From Cycas panzhihuaensis (lineage: Eukaryota; Cycadophyta), in assembly GCA_023213395.1 (NCBI GenBank), contig CM041465.1, positions 185,697,741 through 185,761,740 of the forward strand: a stretch of DNA of 64,000 nucleotides, read 5' to 3'. Below the pieces are notes generated by a model. The model made no database searches, was not told the DNA's origin, and saw only the letters and a list, made by a program, of their open reading frames with translations. This document shows, in pieces, positions 47,271-59,356 of the stretch. The translations under genes and the position numbers were made by a program. Position 1 is the stretch's first letter; each line of letters opens with the position of its first letter.

Positions 47271-47900
47271 TTGCTATGGTTTTACAAACTCAACCTATTG
47301 CCACGTATAATAATATGTATTTATTTGGCATGTTTGATGGCCAATTTGTTACTAATTTTAACAATTGTTGTAGATGTGTAAGGGATATTTTAGATCCATT
47401 TAAGATTCATGGTAGATCAAATGAGGACTTTAAAGAGCGTGTGGACCCTCTTTTTAAATTATAAGAGAAGATCAATACTCTTTTTCAATTCATGATTAGA
47501 CATTAAAACCATTTATAAAGGAGAAAACACATATCTCAAATATTAATAGCAATAACATTATGGCCAATCTAGTGCCCTTAGTCTAGTATATGGTGAAGAA
47601 CTAGCTGTTAGAATATAATAAGATAGTTGACAAACATTAGGGTCAATGGATAATCAAATAAAATGGAATGAGTTTATGGCCACTCTATATGGTAAAGCAG
47701 ATACATGGTATCATGGACATCTATGTTATATTGTCGTTGCCATGCATCTGTTCGCCCATGTCATGGATCTGTCCTTTTTGCCCTTGCTACACGTCTATCA
47801 ATTATTTTCTTATTTTTTATTTTTTAGGGGAGTAAACTCCACCCCTGAGTGGAGAGTCCTCACTGAAGTGCCTTGAGGGCGCTTATTGGCGCAAAAATAT
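47271..47900 (+). other. Weak coding remnant, unassigned
   Basis: Short open stretches at 47276-47464 (ending GRSNEDFKERVDPLFKL) and 47646-47730 (NQIKWNEFMATLYGKADTWYHG) could be an old gypsy Gag, since W-x-x-F-x-x-x-L-x-G-x-A-x-x-W resembles the Gag core. This is a weak likeness. Confidence 0.25.
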
Positions 47901-48015
47901 TCAACAGAATGTTCGGGCAAGATTTATTCAGTTATATTAAAATTAAAAATATTTCGTAAATCATTAGAGAAAAAAAGGAATTTGTAATTTAAGTGTGGGG
48001 TAAAACTTAAGTCAA
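47901..48015 (+). repeat. Third copy of part of the LEA 3' flank
   Basis: Matches LEA2 flank 45433-45530 (CGGGCAAGATTTATTC-GTTA, AATCATTAGAGAAAA, GTGGGGTAAAACTTAA). It also keeps TATATTAA and CGTAAATCAT as in the LEA1 flank (GTTATATTAATC-TCTGTAAATCAT, about 13280-13305). No LEA coding sequence is next to it, so it is a partial duplicate. Confidence 0.75.
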
Positions 48016-48282
48016 GTCTGCCGCTTAGTCGGTTAATTATATCATTGAAAATATTGACGGGTTGCCTATAAATTAAGCCTCGTATCATTCTTTTGTATAT
48101 TATCTTGATATATATGTAGAAGCTCTACCCAAATTGACCCTCGCATGGTGACAAATTCACCTATGCTTTATTTATCTTAGTTTTGCTTTGTTATTTTAAT
48201 TGTTTTTCTGCATTATTTTGATATTGTAGCTTGATTTTGTATCAGTAACACATGTTTTACAAATTCTGGATGTTTCTCTTTA
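48016..48282. other. AT-rich spacer before repeat copy 2
   Basis: No gene; ends in a pyrimidine-rich acceptor-like tract that runs into the 2.5-kb repeat. Confidence 0.4.
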
Positions 48283-50786
48283 TTCTTTAGATGAAGTCTG
48301 AGTGAAGACAACCTTAAATGGAGCAGTTCTAGGTATGTCATTAAATTTTCTCACTCAACATAAATTAATAGAATAAAATATTTTATTATATTTTTCTTAT
48401 AATAGCATTCTTCTCGACACCAATATTTTCTTAACTCAAATTGCCACAGTCATCCAAATATACATAAACTTCATGGCCTATTTCATTAGGTGAAAAAATT
48501 TCCCGATAGATTTGACACATAATCCCATTCTATTATTCTACCAATGAGCCATCTTGAATTTTATTATATCAATAAAATCATTATGTATTAATGATTATTT
48601 AGGCATTCACATTCTTTTCACCAATTCCATCTCATAAATAGTTAATTTATACATTATCAAGCAACTAGTGTTGAGTCAGGTACCTTTTGTTTTAGTTCTT
48701 AGTAATTAAGGAGATTGATGATAGTTTCCCTTTAATTAACTTCAATGATCATATATACTTGCGTTGGATCAAGCATTAGCTACTAATCTTTAAATGTTAC
48801 ATATTTAGTAATAGTTATTTGATTTAATCAAGTGGTGTAAAACATTAGTTATTTGGATTAATGTTGCCTTATATTCATTTCCTTCTATTTTTTCCTTTAT
48901 CGCAGTTCAATAAATCCTTTGCCATGTCTCTTAATGATTGGTATTTATAAATCTAATTTCCAATGACATTTAAAGGTGTTATTTGATTCTTAATGCAATT
49001 GTCCATTCATCACCATATTAGTCTTGACACATCATAGGACTAATCTATCATGTTAATCATGTTTTCAAACCATTTCATACATCATTTCATTCTTGAATTA
49101 TGCCTCATTTGCATTGATATAGTCACTTTATATAAGTGCATAAACTCTAATCAACTAGAGTTTTGCAACAACAACTTTGAATTTAATTCTATTTGCATCA
49201 AAAGTCACTTAGTTCTCTTTCTCGACACTCATGAAAATACAACATAGAATTTCAATGCTTGAAAAAATAATTAAATAAATAAATAAATACTAATTACTTA
49301 TTTAGATTTCTTGATGCCTCCTCAAATAATGCGATATCACACCATGAAGGCATTATCTTTTAATGCATAATCACCCTTTTCTCAATAGTCAATGTATTAA
49401 CATTAAAACTTGATCTTTGGCACTATATGATTGCCTTTTTCTATCTCCAAGATGCCTACGAAATGTAGATAGTAGCTGCCTCATATTAAGAACATGCTTG
49501 TTTTTGAAATTATCATAGTGAGCAAAGTTTTTCTTGGCAAAATTAATATATATATATTTTAAAATATATATATTTGATATATTGTTTGCTTAAAATAACT
49601 TTGATTTATATGTTTCTTTATTTTTTTGTTGCTATGTTAGTTTGGCAAATGGAGGCGCCTTTCTTTTGGTAGTTGAGTCACCTAAGCTTATATTTTCATA
49701 ATCACATTTTAATAAAATAAATTTAAGTGTTTTTAAATAAATTTTAATGTATATAGGTATGAAAATAAGCAAATTTTATTGTTGTGATTTAATTTTGATA
49801 AGTGGGTTTAAGAATAGTAGTTAGTAAATATAGAGTTAAACATTAACAAATACAAAGTAATGGGTTTAAGTCTTATCAATTCACCTTCCACAAAGTACAC
49901 ACACAATTTAGGATAATTCATTTTTTTAATGCCTTTTCATTATTCAATTTAATCTCTATATTATATACTTTAAACAATGGCATTTCACCAAATTATAAGT
50001 ATAAACATACAACACTCTAATTGATTTAGAGATTTCATCTAAACCATCAAACGGATACATTTTTACACACTTAAGATTAGATCTATTTAAAGGCAAAAGT
50101 AAGCACTTTGGGATATTTCACAAATCATCTCATCATGCATAAAACAACCTGCAAACAACCAAAACACATTCTTTTCTTAACATGTCATTATAACAAAATA
50201 TTACCAAAATTTCAATCAAGTTTTGATGGATTTTAAGCTCTCAAACACATTAATATAATCACTTAAAATTCTATTCATTTCAAAGAGAAAACTAGTCATT
50301 CACATGTGTTGTTTAGCAAAAACTTAACAACCTCATTTTAAAACATAATACACTATATTTTAATCAACTCCTGATAAACATTTAATAAATAAATGGATTA
50401 AAATCACATTTACTTGAAAGTTAAAAAGTGAACTTTGAAGGTGTTTCATAATAATCATTAAATTCCATATTGTTGATCAAGTTTTTTTGGACTTGTAAAT
50501 TAATAAATACATATATATGTACCTCTAAAATTACATTTATTTCAAAGCATGAATGAATCATGTTCACATGCTTTATGATTATTGTTAAAATAACATTCGC
50601 ACACATCTTTGTGACCTTATAATGATAGCAAGTTGAGCCTCATTTCTAATAAATGAAGTCTAATTAAAATTGAATAAATAAGTTTTTTTTTGTTAAGTCA
50701 TTATTTTGCTTGACATTTGTACCATTTGAAGTTGCATGCTTTAAGTATATTAAAATTTACAATAATTAAGTACTCACCAAGTTATC
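48283..50786 (+). repeat. 2.5-kb direct repeat, copy 2
   Basis: Partner of 39857-42330. The exon-like block (48291-48332, between TTCTTTAG and GTATGT) is open in the frame SLSEDNLKWSSS, while copy 1 has TGA in place of TGG. The B-box-like motif reads GGGTTTAAGTC here (near 49860), more decayed than in copy 1. Ends at GTACTCACCAAGTTATC in both copies. Confidence 0.8.
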
Positions 50787-51480
50787 TTTATATAGCTTCA
50801 TGAGTAGGTATCTTTTCTAACCTACATACAAGTACTTAAGAGATTTTAAATAACATTAATGTGCATACATATTTTTAGAATTAAATGCATTTATATTTTG
50901 TTTTACTAGAATAAAATAAAGTAAGAGGGAAAATGAATCTATTGCATTTACATATAGTTTGATTTCAGGTTTTTTTCATTGACCTAGAAAACCATTATTT
51001 AAATAAAGAAATTTTACTTTATTTAGCTACATTTGCTTATAAGTACATTGAGGGTTTAAATTACATTTTTATTTCAATTTTGGACTAACTCCTATAGGAG
51101 ATAAAATATATATTGTTCAAATAAAAATTATAAAATTATATACAAAATAAGTATAAAAATTTTTATTTTTGTTTAACAATCACATACATGATGGATTCAT
51201 GATCTAATAAATCTTTGGTGTCACCTTCTGCCTTCATCTGTATGCATTGCTTAACCAACGTCTTAGATTAAGACTTTTTTTGCACTAAAAATTTTGAAAC
51301 AAGGCATCATTATTGAACTTTTTTCACTTCATCAATTTGTCATCATCCCTTAGGATCCTTAAGTTAGGTGTTTGTAGAGTCTAAACCCTATTTTATTGCT
51401 CTTACCAAGTCATTACTAGACTGAGACCCTCAATAAAAATAGGGACCTATAGTATGCTAAGTCCTCAATATGTTACGTGT
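50787..51480. other. AT-rich intergenic DNA, nothing recognised
   Basis: No gene or clear repeat seen. Confidence 0.5.
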
Positions 51481-51774
51481 CATTGCATCAAAATGCCCAC
51501 GGGTGATTCTGACAGGTCGTTAATAAGGCACATGGAGATGTCCTAACCCCCAACATCCCCCATGCACGTTGTGTGACCTCTGTCCATTGAAGTACGATTC
51601 TACCGCCTAACCGCCTTTTTTTGTGGTAAGGTACGTGCATGGATTACCCAGGCGACTTTTTGGTGGCAAGGGGTATGCACTTAGCTACCTAACCTGCGTT
51701 CATAACAATATCGAGCACCGCATCGATAATGGGAGTGGAACTCATGCCCTGCCTTTGATACCACTTGTTATCTG
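51481..51774 (-). other. Fragment of an older minus-strand copia element, split by B
   Basis: CTTTGATACCACTTGTTA at 51753-51770 is the minus-strand form of a copia LTR end (TAACA) followed by a primer site TGGTATCAAAG. The sequence to its left would be leader. B was inserted 4-9 bases further on. A block near 51484-51545 (CATCAAAATGCCC-C-GGTGATT-TGA-AGGTCGT-AATA) recurs on the other side of B at 59367-59430. Confidence 0.45.
51770..51774. repeat. Element B probable target-site duplication, left copy
   Basis: ATCTG here and ATGTG at 59357-59361, one mismatch; the borders are set by the LTR ends. Confidence 0.6.
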
Positions 51775-52071
51775 TGAAAAGAGTGGATCTATCCTTCATC
51801 TCCATGCACTAAACACAAAGGCAAACATGGAAGCAAGAGAGACTTGAGAGAAAGAAAGTAGCTCTCACAAAATGGGGAGGTAAGAATGAATCTCCTCCAT
51901 TGAGCTTTACTTTTATATTGAGAGAGGGAGCATTTGAGTTAGGTGAAATGAAATTACACATAATGCACATAAAAGTGCATTTCACTTAAGTGATCTAATT
52001 TAAAGTTCACTTAAGACCCTTTTTCGAAATAATCAACTAATGTAATGACCTTATGTCATTAACCCTTTTCA
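51775..52071 (-). repeat. Element B 3' LTR (297 bp)
   Basis: Minus-strand TGAAAAGGG...CTTTTCA, matching A's LTRs; followed to the right by the polypurine tract (ATCTCCCCCTTAAT on the plus strand). Confidence 0.92.
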
Positions 52072-52084
52072 ATCTCCCCCTTAA

Positions 52085-52560
52085 TGATAGAAGGCCATTT
52101 CATTCTATTTTATTCTATCCTATGAGGTCTTCATTTGAGCCTCTTACAAAGCAAACTAGTATGATACTTTTGTGGGAAACCCTCATGGGGAAGAAAACCC
52201 ACAAATTTTCTAATCTACTAACTTGGCTCAGGCAGCTCTTTAAATGTAGCCAGATAGCCAATCAGTACAATAAATTTTGTAGCTAAAATCTACTGAGTCT
52301 CCATATACCATTTGGTCATCCCCCATGCCCTTTCGGGTTTTCACAGGTTCCGATTTTATAAAATGATACAACCCTTAACCTTTCGCGCCCACATGGGGTT
52401 TTCACGAATGGGATAGAGCAGACACTTACTCTTGTCCTTCCACGCCCACAAGGGGTTTTCACGAAGGAGACTGAGTATGATGGTCCTATTGTCATCTCCT
52501 TCAATCAGTCAGAGATGGAGGCCCTAAGGCCAAGTTGCTTTCGGAACTATTTAAACTTCA
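52085..52560 (-). other. Element B 3' non-coding region with paired repeat
   Basis: Contains the two GTGAAAACCCC-TGTGGGCG repeats (minus strand, about 52385-52411 and 52438-52463) also found in A, D and E. Confidence 0.7.
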
Positions 52561-53960
52561 CCCTCTTCAGTGGTTTGGTGAAGATATCGGCCACTTGATT
52601 TCTTTGTGGGGCGATACTCAATTGAATTGTGCCATCATGAACTAGTTCTCTAATCCGTGGACTTTTGTACTTATATGTTTGGTACGATCATGAAATCTGA
52701 TTTTTAGCCATCTGGATTGTAGATTGATTATCTACATGTAAGCTAGTAGAACTTGTTTGGGTGACATTTAATGTATTCAACAATTTTCTAAGCCATATCA
52801 CCTCCTTGCTTATCTTAGAAGCGTGATGTACTCGACTTGAGCTTGAGTCGAACTATCTTCTCTGATGGATCTCCATGATATTGGTCTTTGTTCAAGAAAT
52901 GTTACGTGCACGTAGATCTTCCTGTGTCTTTATCTCCGGCAAAGTCCGAGCATGTATACATAAAGTTTAAATTACGCATTGGGTTCATACAATGCACCAT
53001 ATTTGCTAGTCGTCTTTAGGTACCTCAACACTGCGACTTGCCAATGATTACGCTTAGGATTTGTCATGAATCTTGCAAGAATCTTGAAGCAGTGTGCAAT
53101 ATCTGGCCTTGTGTTAGTAGTATAGATGAGACTACCTACAAGTTGCCTGTAGAGTGTTACGTCTGCCTCCCTATTGTCACCATCAACTGAGAGCTTAATA
53201 TTAGGCTCCATAGGTGTATCCACTGGTCGAGCACCTTCCAACTGAAACTTTGTCAGAAGATCGTTGATATATTTTTCTTGGGAGAGAAAGATTTTGCCAT
53301 CCTTTTGAGTTACTTCAATTCCCAAGTAATATTTCATCAACCCGAGGTCAGACAATTCAAAAGTTTTAGCAAGGTCCTTCTTCAGCTGGCTGATTACCTG
53401 TTCACTATTCCCCGTTATGAGCATGTCATCCACAAAGATTAAGAGGTAAGTGACTTTATCATTTTGGTGCTTGATGAATAATGTTGCATCAATATCTTGA
53501 TAGTCACAAACCTCATATCCAAGTTGCCTCATTCTTTCAAACAACTTAGTAAACCAAGCATGAGGGGCTTGCTTTAGGCCGTACAAGGACTTTTTGAGCC
53601 TACAAACTTTATGCTCCTGACCGTCACTCTCGTATCCTTCGGGTGAGCCATGTAAATTTCTTCTTTAAGGTCCCCATTGAGAAATGCGGTCTTAACATCA
53701 AGTTGGTGGATTTTCCAACCCTGTTGAGCAGCCAAGGCTATAAGAGTTCTTATTGTAGGCCACTTGGTTGTAGGAGCAAAGATTTCAGTGTAGTCCATAC
53801 CTTCCCTTTGCGTAAATCTTTTGCTACCAACCTCGCCTTGTGTTTTTCTAGGGTGCCATCTGATCTATACTTGTTTTTGAACACCCATTTATTTTGAACT
53901 ACCTTTCTTCCAAGTGGTAGATCAACAAGCTCCTATGTCTGGATTCTTAATAAGAGATTG
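52561..53960 (-). pseudogene. Element B reverse transcriptase and RNase H
   Basis: Minus strand. The RT start (about 53940-53800) has NKWVFKNKYRSDGTLEKHKARLVAKDLRKGRYGLH-like sequence. 53798-53590 has [43 protein letters not shown]. 53586-52972 is open for 204 codons, with [58 protein letters not shown] and [17 protein letters not shown]. RNase H beyond it (52970-52560) is broken and ends before the KRVKF...ADIFTKPL region at 52560-52600. FVDD replaces YVDD, as in A. RT copies the element RNA; here it is interrupted by at least two frame changes. Confidence 0.88.
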
Positions 53961-54415
53961 ATACTCTTCGTTCATGGCATTTCTCCAAGCCGCATGCTTC
54001 TGACTTCTTGGTACGTTAGGGGCTCTTCATTAAGAGCAAGATGCGATTCTGTTGGTTCAAGCTCAGCGGAAAGTGATTCATGCATCCTTGCTCGATGGGC
54101 ACTTCTAGTGTCAGTTTTGCCTACCTCATCTGGTCGCATGTCCTTGTGTAGCTGGTAGGCTTCACGAAAACCTCAAGTTGGGAATGAGGTTTTCATTTCG
54201 AAACTTCTTGATCTTCATTTTGACCCTGAAAAGGATCATGTGAAATACTTGGCACGGAGGAAGTTGATGGTGCTGGAGAAGATGGGCCGACCACGGATGT
54301 TGGAGAAGATGATCCTTACGCTATGGCTTTGCCTTTGTCAACTTGGTACATTCACAAATGATGGTGTTGGATGTGTACACATTGGATTGGAGTCACACTT
54401 GTATCCTCAGAGGCT

Positions 54416-55870
54416 CTATTGTCGATTCAAGATTTTAAGCAACTGCTCAAAGATCTCCCCTAAATTTTGGAATCTGGACATCAAATTCAGTAGCATCATT
54501 AAATCGGTATGAAGGCGTCTTGGAGTCAAGTCTGAGTAATTGATCTTCAGTCTCTGCAAAGATAACATCTCTAGTGATAATGATTTTAAGCTCTGAAGGT
54601 ATAAAAACCTTGTATCCCTTTTTGTCCATAGGGTATCCAACAAAGATGCCTTTGATGGCTCTATCTTGGAGCTTATTTCTATGTTCCTGCAAAATATGAG
54701 CATAACAAGTAGAGCCAAAAATTTCAAGTGGGAGATAGAGGGGTTTGTCCATACCACATTTCATGTGGAGAGAGCTTGGAGGGACTAACAGTGTTGATGC
54801 AATACATAGCAGTCCAGATAGCCTTAGCCCAAAGATAGATAGGGACATTCTTATATACTGGCATAGCACGAGACATATTCATGATGGTCCTGTTCATGCG
54901 CCTCGGCAACTCTATTTTCTTTGGGGTGTACACCTGTGATGGTCCGATGTTTGATTCCATGTTGGCGTAGGTATGATTCAAACTCATTGGATGTGTACTC
55001 GCCACCATTCACATCCCGAGTATTTTGATCTTGAATCTAGATTCATTTTCCACGCAGCCTTGAAAGCTTAAAATATAGAAAAGCTTCATCTTTCTTTGCA
55101 AGAAAAACAACCCATACTTTCTTGGTAAAATCATCAATGAAAGTAATATAGTACCACTGTTTGATAGAAGGGATGGGCATAGGACCGCATATATCCGAGT
55201 GTAGAAGGCTGCAAAGGTTGGCTAAATTTCCACTGACTACTAGGGAAGGGTTGTCTTTGAGATTTAGTAATAATACATGCTTCACATTTAAAGGCCTTAG
55301 AGGGAACTTAGGCAAACCAGAAGAGTGTCTTGTAGTTCTCTTAAACGATCAATTTTGATATGGCCCATACGAGCATGCCATAGAGCTGCTTGGGACAACG
55401 TTTGAGAAGTCAGGGTTGTGGTAAAATAAATTCATCATCAACATAGTGGGCTTCAGAGGATGGTGAGCCGGTTAGGCGAAAAGTTTACCATCAAGAATTA
55501 GGTCATAACCCACGGCATTTGAAGGAGGGTGAATGACACGAGAGAGTTTGATTGTTTGCGATTACACTCGGATCAAATCCATGAGAGACAAGGGTGGACA
55601 GGGAGAGCAGATTCTGCTTTAGAGTAGGAATATATAAAACATCAACAAATGTAAAATCTGGAAGGCCTGGGAGTTTCAGGCAAACAGTTCCAAGTCCTTC
55701 GACTGACTGAGATGATTTGTCAGCCATGTGTACAACACCACGAACTTCAGAGTCAAAATCTTGAAATAACTAGCGATGACAAGTCATGTGTTGTGTTGCT
55801 CCAATATCCATGATCCACGATGAAGTATTTGAGGTAGCACTATTTGCAACTCCAAGTGGTGAATGCAAAA
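54416..55870 (-). pseudogene. Element B protease and integrase
   Basis: Protease motif W-I-M-D-I-G-A-T-Q-H-M-T near 55780-55815: Asp and Gly kept, but Thr/Ser of D-[ST]-G is Ile. SSQSVEGLGTVCLKLPGLPDFTFVDVLYIPTLKQNLLSLSTLVSHGF follows (55560-55720). The integrase zinc domain (55265-55385) is followed by DICGPMPIPSIKQWYYITFIDDFTKKVWVVFLAKKDEAF (55080-55200), then ASTHPMS.../NRTIMNMSRAMPVYKNVPIYLWAKAIWTAMYCINTVSPSKLSPHEMWYGQTP (54730-54910), and IFGSTCYAHILQEHRNKLQDRAIKGIFVGYPMDKKGYKVFIPSELKIIITRDVIFAE (54530-54730). The order is normal for copia. Confidence 0.87.
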
Positions 55871-57009
55871 GTGAATAAGTAAAGCCATAATGAGCCTCAA
55901 TATACTTAGTGGATCTATCAACAACATTTGATGAAGTTGTCCCAATTCTTTGAAGGTGTGCATGAGCAAATTACGTTCCACCAAAAGCATCTTCAAAAGA
56001 AGTATTATCAACATTATGTGCACCATGGCGCTGTTGATAACTTGGTAGTTTGTTGGTGGCGATTACGTAATTTTGGCATAATGTCCTCTTCTATTACACC
56101 TTTGGCACACGATTGTTTGATTTCCGGTCAAGTATTGAAATTGGCTGGATTGTCTCTGATTACTGGATCTAGGTCCAGGTTGATTATTTTGGCCTTGGTC
56201 TTGAGACAGTTTTTGTTGGAATTGAGGAGCCTATTGACTAAGAGGGCGTTGTCCTTGTTGTCTACCTCTTCCTCTTCCACGGGAATTACCACCTCTACGA
56301 GAGTATTGACCTTGATTTTTGGTGTAACAAAGATCTTCTTCCACTTCAAAAGCAGCATCAACTGGATCTGATGTAGTGGCAAAGTTGGTATCAAAGGTCT
56401 TATCAAATTCAATGAACTTATCAGTAAAATCATTAAATTTTAGGGTCTTAAAAGTGCCACTAGATTGAAGACTTCCCAGTAGACTTTTATAATCTGGGAT
56501 ATGGAGACATGGTTGAATCAAGAAATCTCATGTAATACATTGAGTTTTGAAATCTTTATCAATGGCTTGCTTAATTGGATAAAGGAGATTAATTGTCTCA
56601 CTTACATGTCCTTTCTACATTTTCAATTTATTTCTCTTCAGCATTAAGTGAACAAATTCTAAGTCTGATTTAGTGTCAAAGTTCTTCTTAAGAACTTTAA
56701 GAACTTTCCATCTTTGTATCATGTACTTCATTAATGAGATTATGCGGGGAATAATCGGTGACAAGCGATATCCCCGCAGATTTTATCATCATCAAGTTCC
56801 TATTGGCGTTTAGCTACAGCTTCAGTGGGAGCAGTTGGAGCACCTCCTGCTGAAGCAGTTGTGGTAGTTGTAGCTGTAATAGGTGGTGTAGGTTGTAAGT
56901 GATCTCTCCATAGACCTTCATACTTTGCAGCATTTCTGACACCAGTGAACCACATGTCCCAATTTTCTTTCCCTTTTAGAATGCAGTTCACATTTTGCTG
57001 TGAAGACAT
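55871..57009 (-). pseudogene. Element B gag
   Basis: Starts at the ATG with T at 57007-57009 (MSSQQNVNCILKGKENWDMWFTGV...), open for 69 codons to 56800 with a T/A-rich linker, then in other frames through QSCLHIPDYKSLLGSLQSSGTFKTLKFNDFTDKFIEFDKTFDTNFATTSDPVDAAFEVEEDLCYTKNQGQYSRRGGNSRGRGRGRQQGQ (56230-56520) and a zinc knuckle C-x2-C-x4-H lacking the last Cys near 56085-56105. It begins like many plant copia Gag proteins, with a K-G-x-x-N-W-x-x-W motif. Fewer breaks than in A. Confidence 0.85.
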
Positions 57010-59045
57010 TGTGTCTTTTTTAGAAGGGAAGAAATGAACAAGAGACTATAAAAGTGATGGTAATAAATGATCGATCACTATTTACAAATGGGAAACGTAA
57101 TGAAGTAGTGTAGAAGAAGGAAGAAGAAGTAAGAATGGTTGCTCAAAGATGAAGGGAGCAACTTAGAGAAAAGTCACCAACACTTGTGACAAATATTAAC
57201 CTGACGCAGTAGGAATATAAGAAACACTATGATAAAAATTGGCCACTAACACTTGTGGCAAATATTAACCTGACGCAGCAGGAATATGAGAAGCACTATG
57301 ATTGTGATTACACTATGGATCACTTTTTACAAATAAGTAAGTGATCAATATACAAGATGTAGCCAATATAGAAGTTGACATCATTGGGTTTATACAACTT
57401 GAAACTCGAATGTAGGATGCGTAATCAACCCAATAACCTCTAACTTGTGTCCAACGTGTAGTTGAGGTTGTTGAAGGATGCCTAGGCTTCTAGTAGAATT
57501 AATTTGGCCTTCACCGCGATACCCACAATCGTGCTTGGTGATGAAATCCAAGTCACAACGGAGCCGGTACTCCCAATCCTCACCCGATTCACCAATGAGC
57601 GCCTATATACCTCCTCTAAAGAGTGGTATGCGTGCATACCCATGGCTATGATGGATATTGGATCGGTATATTTTAATCTTGTATTAAAGTTTGATTTTCC
57701 GGTTGGTTATCGGGATGATCCCCGATTGACGCCGCGATGGTATGGCTAACCAAACCTCACTAATATTAGGTTTAGTCGGTCCAACTTGAAACCCACACCT
57801 CCTTTATGGCACTAAGATTACGCCAACCAAGGTATCTCAACCTTGGAGAGTGTGTGAACAGGTACAAGATGGCAGAAAATAGCGTACATGATGCGTTCCT
57901 TTTAGGAAGAGTGAAAAGATTATCGAATTGCATCAAACGTACATTTAACTGAAAATAATGCTTGCTTGGAGTGCTTTTAGAGTGCTTGCTTGAAGTGCTT
58001 GCCTGAAGTATCTTTGGAGTGCTTGCTTTAGGTGATTTTAGAGTGCTGAAATGCAATGCTAATAAGTGAGTGAGGACACCGGATATTACTCTGATCCAGG
58101 TGTTTTTTTTTCTCACTTTTACAATGGGCTTTTAAGCCTTATAAAAAGGAAGAAATTTTCTTCACTTTTTTTTCTTTTTTTTTGTTAATACAAAAAAAGT
58201 ACTCCTCACTAAATCTGCAATAACTTTCTCCCACGATGTCGAAATGGAGTGCCGATTTTTGTGTTGCAAACTAGACTCAGAGCTTCATCTTCAGGAAGTG
58301 GAATCAGGTCCAAATGAGTTCTGGAAAGTTTTTGACAGCCCCACAAAGTTAGGAAATTATATTTTTCTAGAATTCTTACTAAAAATAACAGCTGTTCACT
58401 AAAATAGCAATAACTTCTTCATACGACATCCAAATTAGGCGCCGATTTTTACACTGGAAGTTAGACTCAGGTCCCCATCTTTGACAATTGGAATCACTTC
58501 AATTGGATCTCTGTAGAAGATTTTGTAAACCTGTGAAGTTTAGTAATCAAATTGTATTTCTGCAGAAATTTCAGCTTGCTAATATCTCATTAGCACATGA
58601 TACCATATGAAATTTCCATCATTTTTTGATCACCAGGATCCCAATATGGGCAAGGTGAGAGCATACAATGATAGATATTTTAAATGGCTCAAAATTCTTT
58701 AAAAAAAAGGGTAAAAACTCCCCTTACAATCATTCTTCTAAATGTTGGAAAAATTTCAGCAGCATTTCCCCTTGTTAAATGGACAAAAAAGGGAAAAGAA
58801 AAAGAAGAATGAGATAGCATGAATGGCTAGCAAAGGATTGGAATCCTTGGGCCTTACAACTCCTTATATTATGCTTCCAAACCTACAAAATAGAAAGGAA
58901 AAGCAAACAATACAAAATATGCTATCATAATAACTTCAAAATATTTCTAAATTCACTTTCACAATCTCCTTCACCACATGGATTGTGGGGGAGAAGGAAG
59001 TGATGGCTCTATTGCAAGTGCAAGTGGGGAATATGAAGGAAGCAA
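57010..59045 (-). other. Element B leader with internal repeats
   Basis: Inverted counterpart of A's leader: a tandem pair of CAACACTTGTGACAAATATTAACC units (57178-57310), AGTGCTTGCTT repeats (57960-58045), a T-rich run (58160-58188), the two diverged repeats with GTGCCGATTTTTGTG/GCGCCGATTTTTACA (58247 and 58440), and the primer site GCTCTGATACCA at 59046-59057. Confidence 0.75.
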
Positions 59046-59059
59046 GCTCTGATACCACA

Positions 59060-59356
59060 TGAAAAGAGTGGATCTATCCTTCATCTCCATGCACTAAACA
59101 TAAAGGCAAACATGGGAGCAAGAGAGACTTGAGAGAAAGAAAGTAGCTCTCATAAAATGGGGAGGTAAGAATGAATCTCCTCCATTGAGCTTTACTTTTA
59201 TATTGAGAGAGGGAGCATTTGAGTTAGGTGAAATGAAATTACACATAATGCACATGAAAGTGCATTTCACTTAAGTGATCTAATTTAAAGTTCACTTAAG
59301 ACCCTTTTTTGAAATAATCAACTAATGAAATGACCTTATGTCATTAACCCTTTTCA
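59060..59356 (-). repeat. Element B 5' LTR (297 bp)
   Basis: Partner of 51775-52071. The primer site lies to its left on the plus strand, confirming minus-strand orientation. Confidence 0.92.

Larger units (their letters stand above)
51775..59356 (-). mobile_element. Complete Ty1/copia element B (7.6 kb), minus strand
   Basis: Same family as A, opposite orientation. LTRs of 297 bp at both ends, primer site at 59046-59057, leader 57010-59045, gag through RNase H from 57009 down to about 52550, polypurine tract 52072-52084. The LTRs differ at about six positions (near 2%), so it is somewhat older than A. Its reading frames are better kept than A's, notably RT (204 codons) and integrase. Confidence 0.93.

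Noticed and set aside
39857-50786. The 2.5-kb direct repeats as LTRs of one 11-kb element that captured LEA2
   Set aside because: No TG..CA ends, primer site, polypurine tract or target duplication; the interior has no retroelement genes in order.
54240-54512. Plus-strand open frames inside element B
   Set aside because: Antisense of the integrase/RT linker; shadows of the minus-strand pol.
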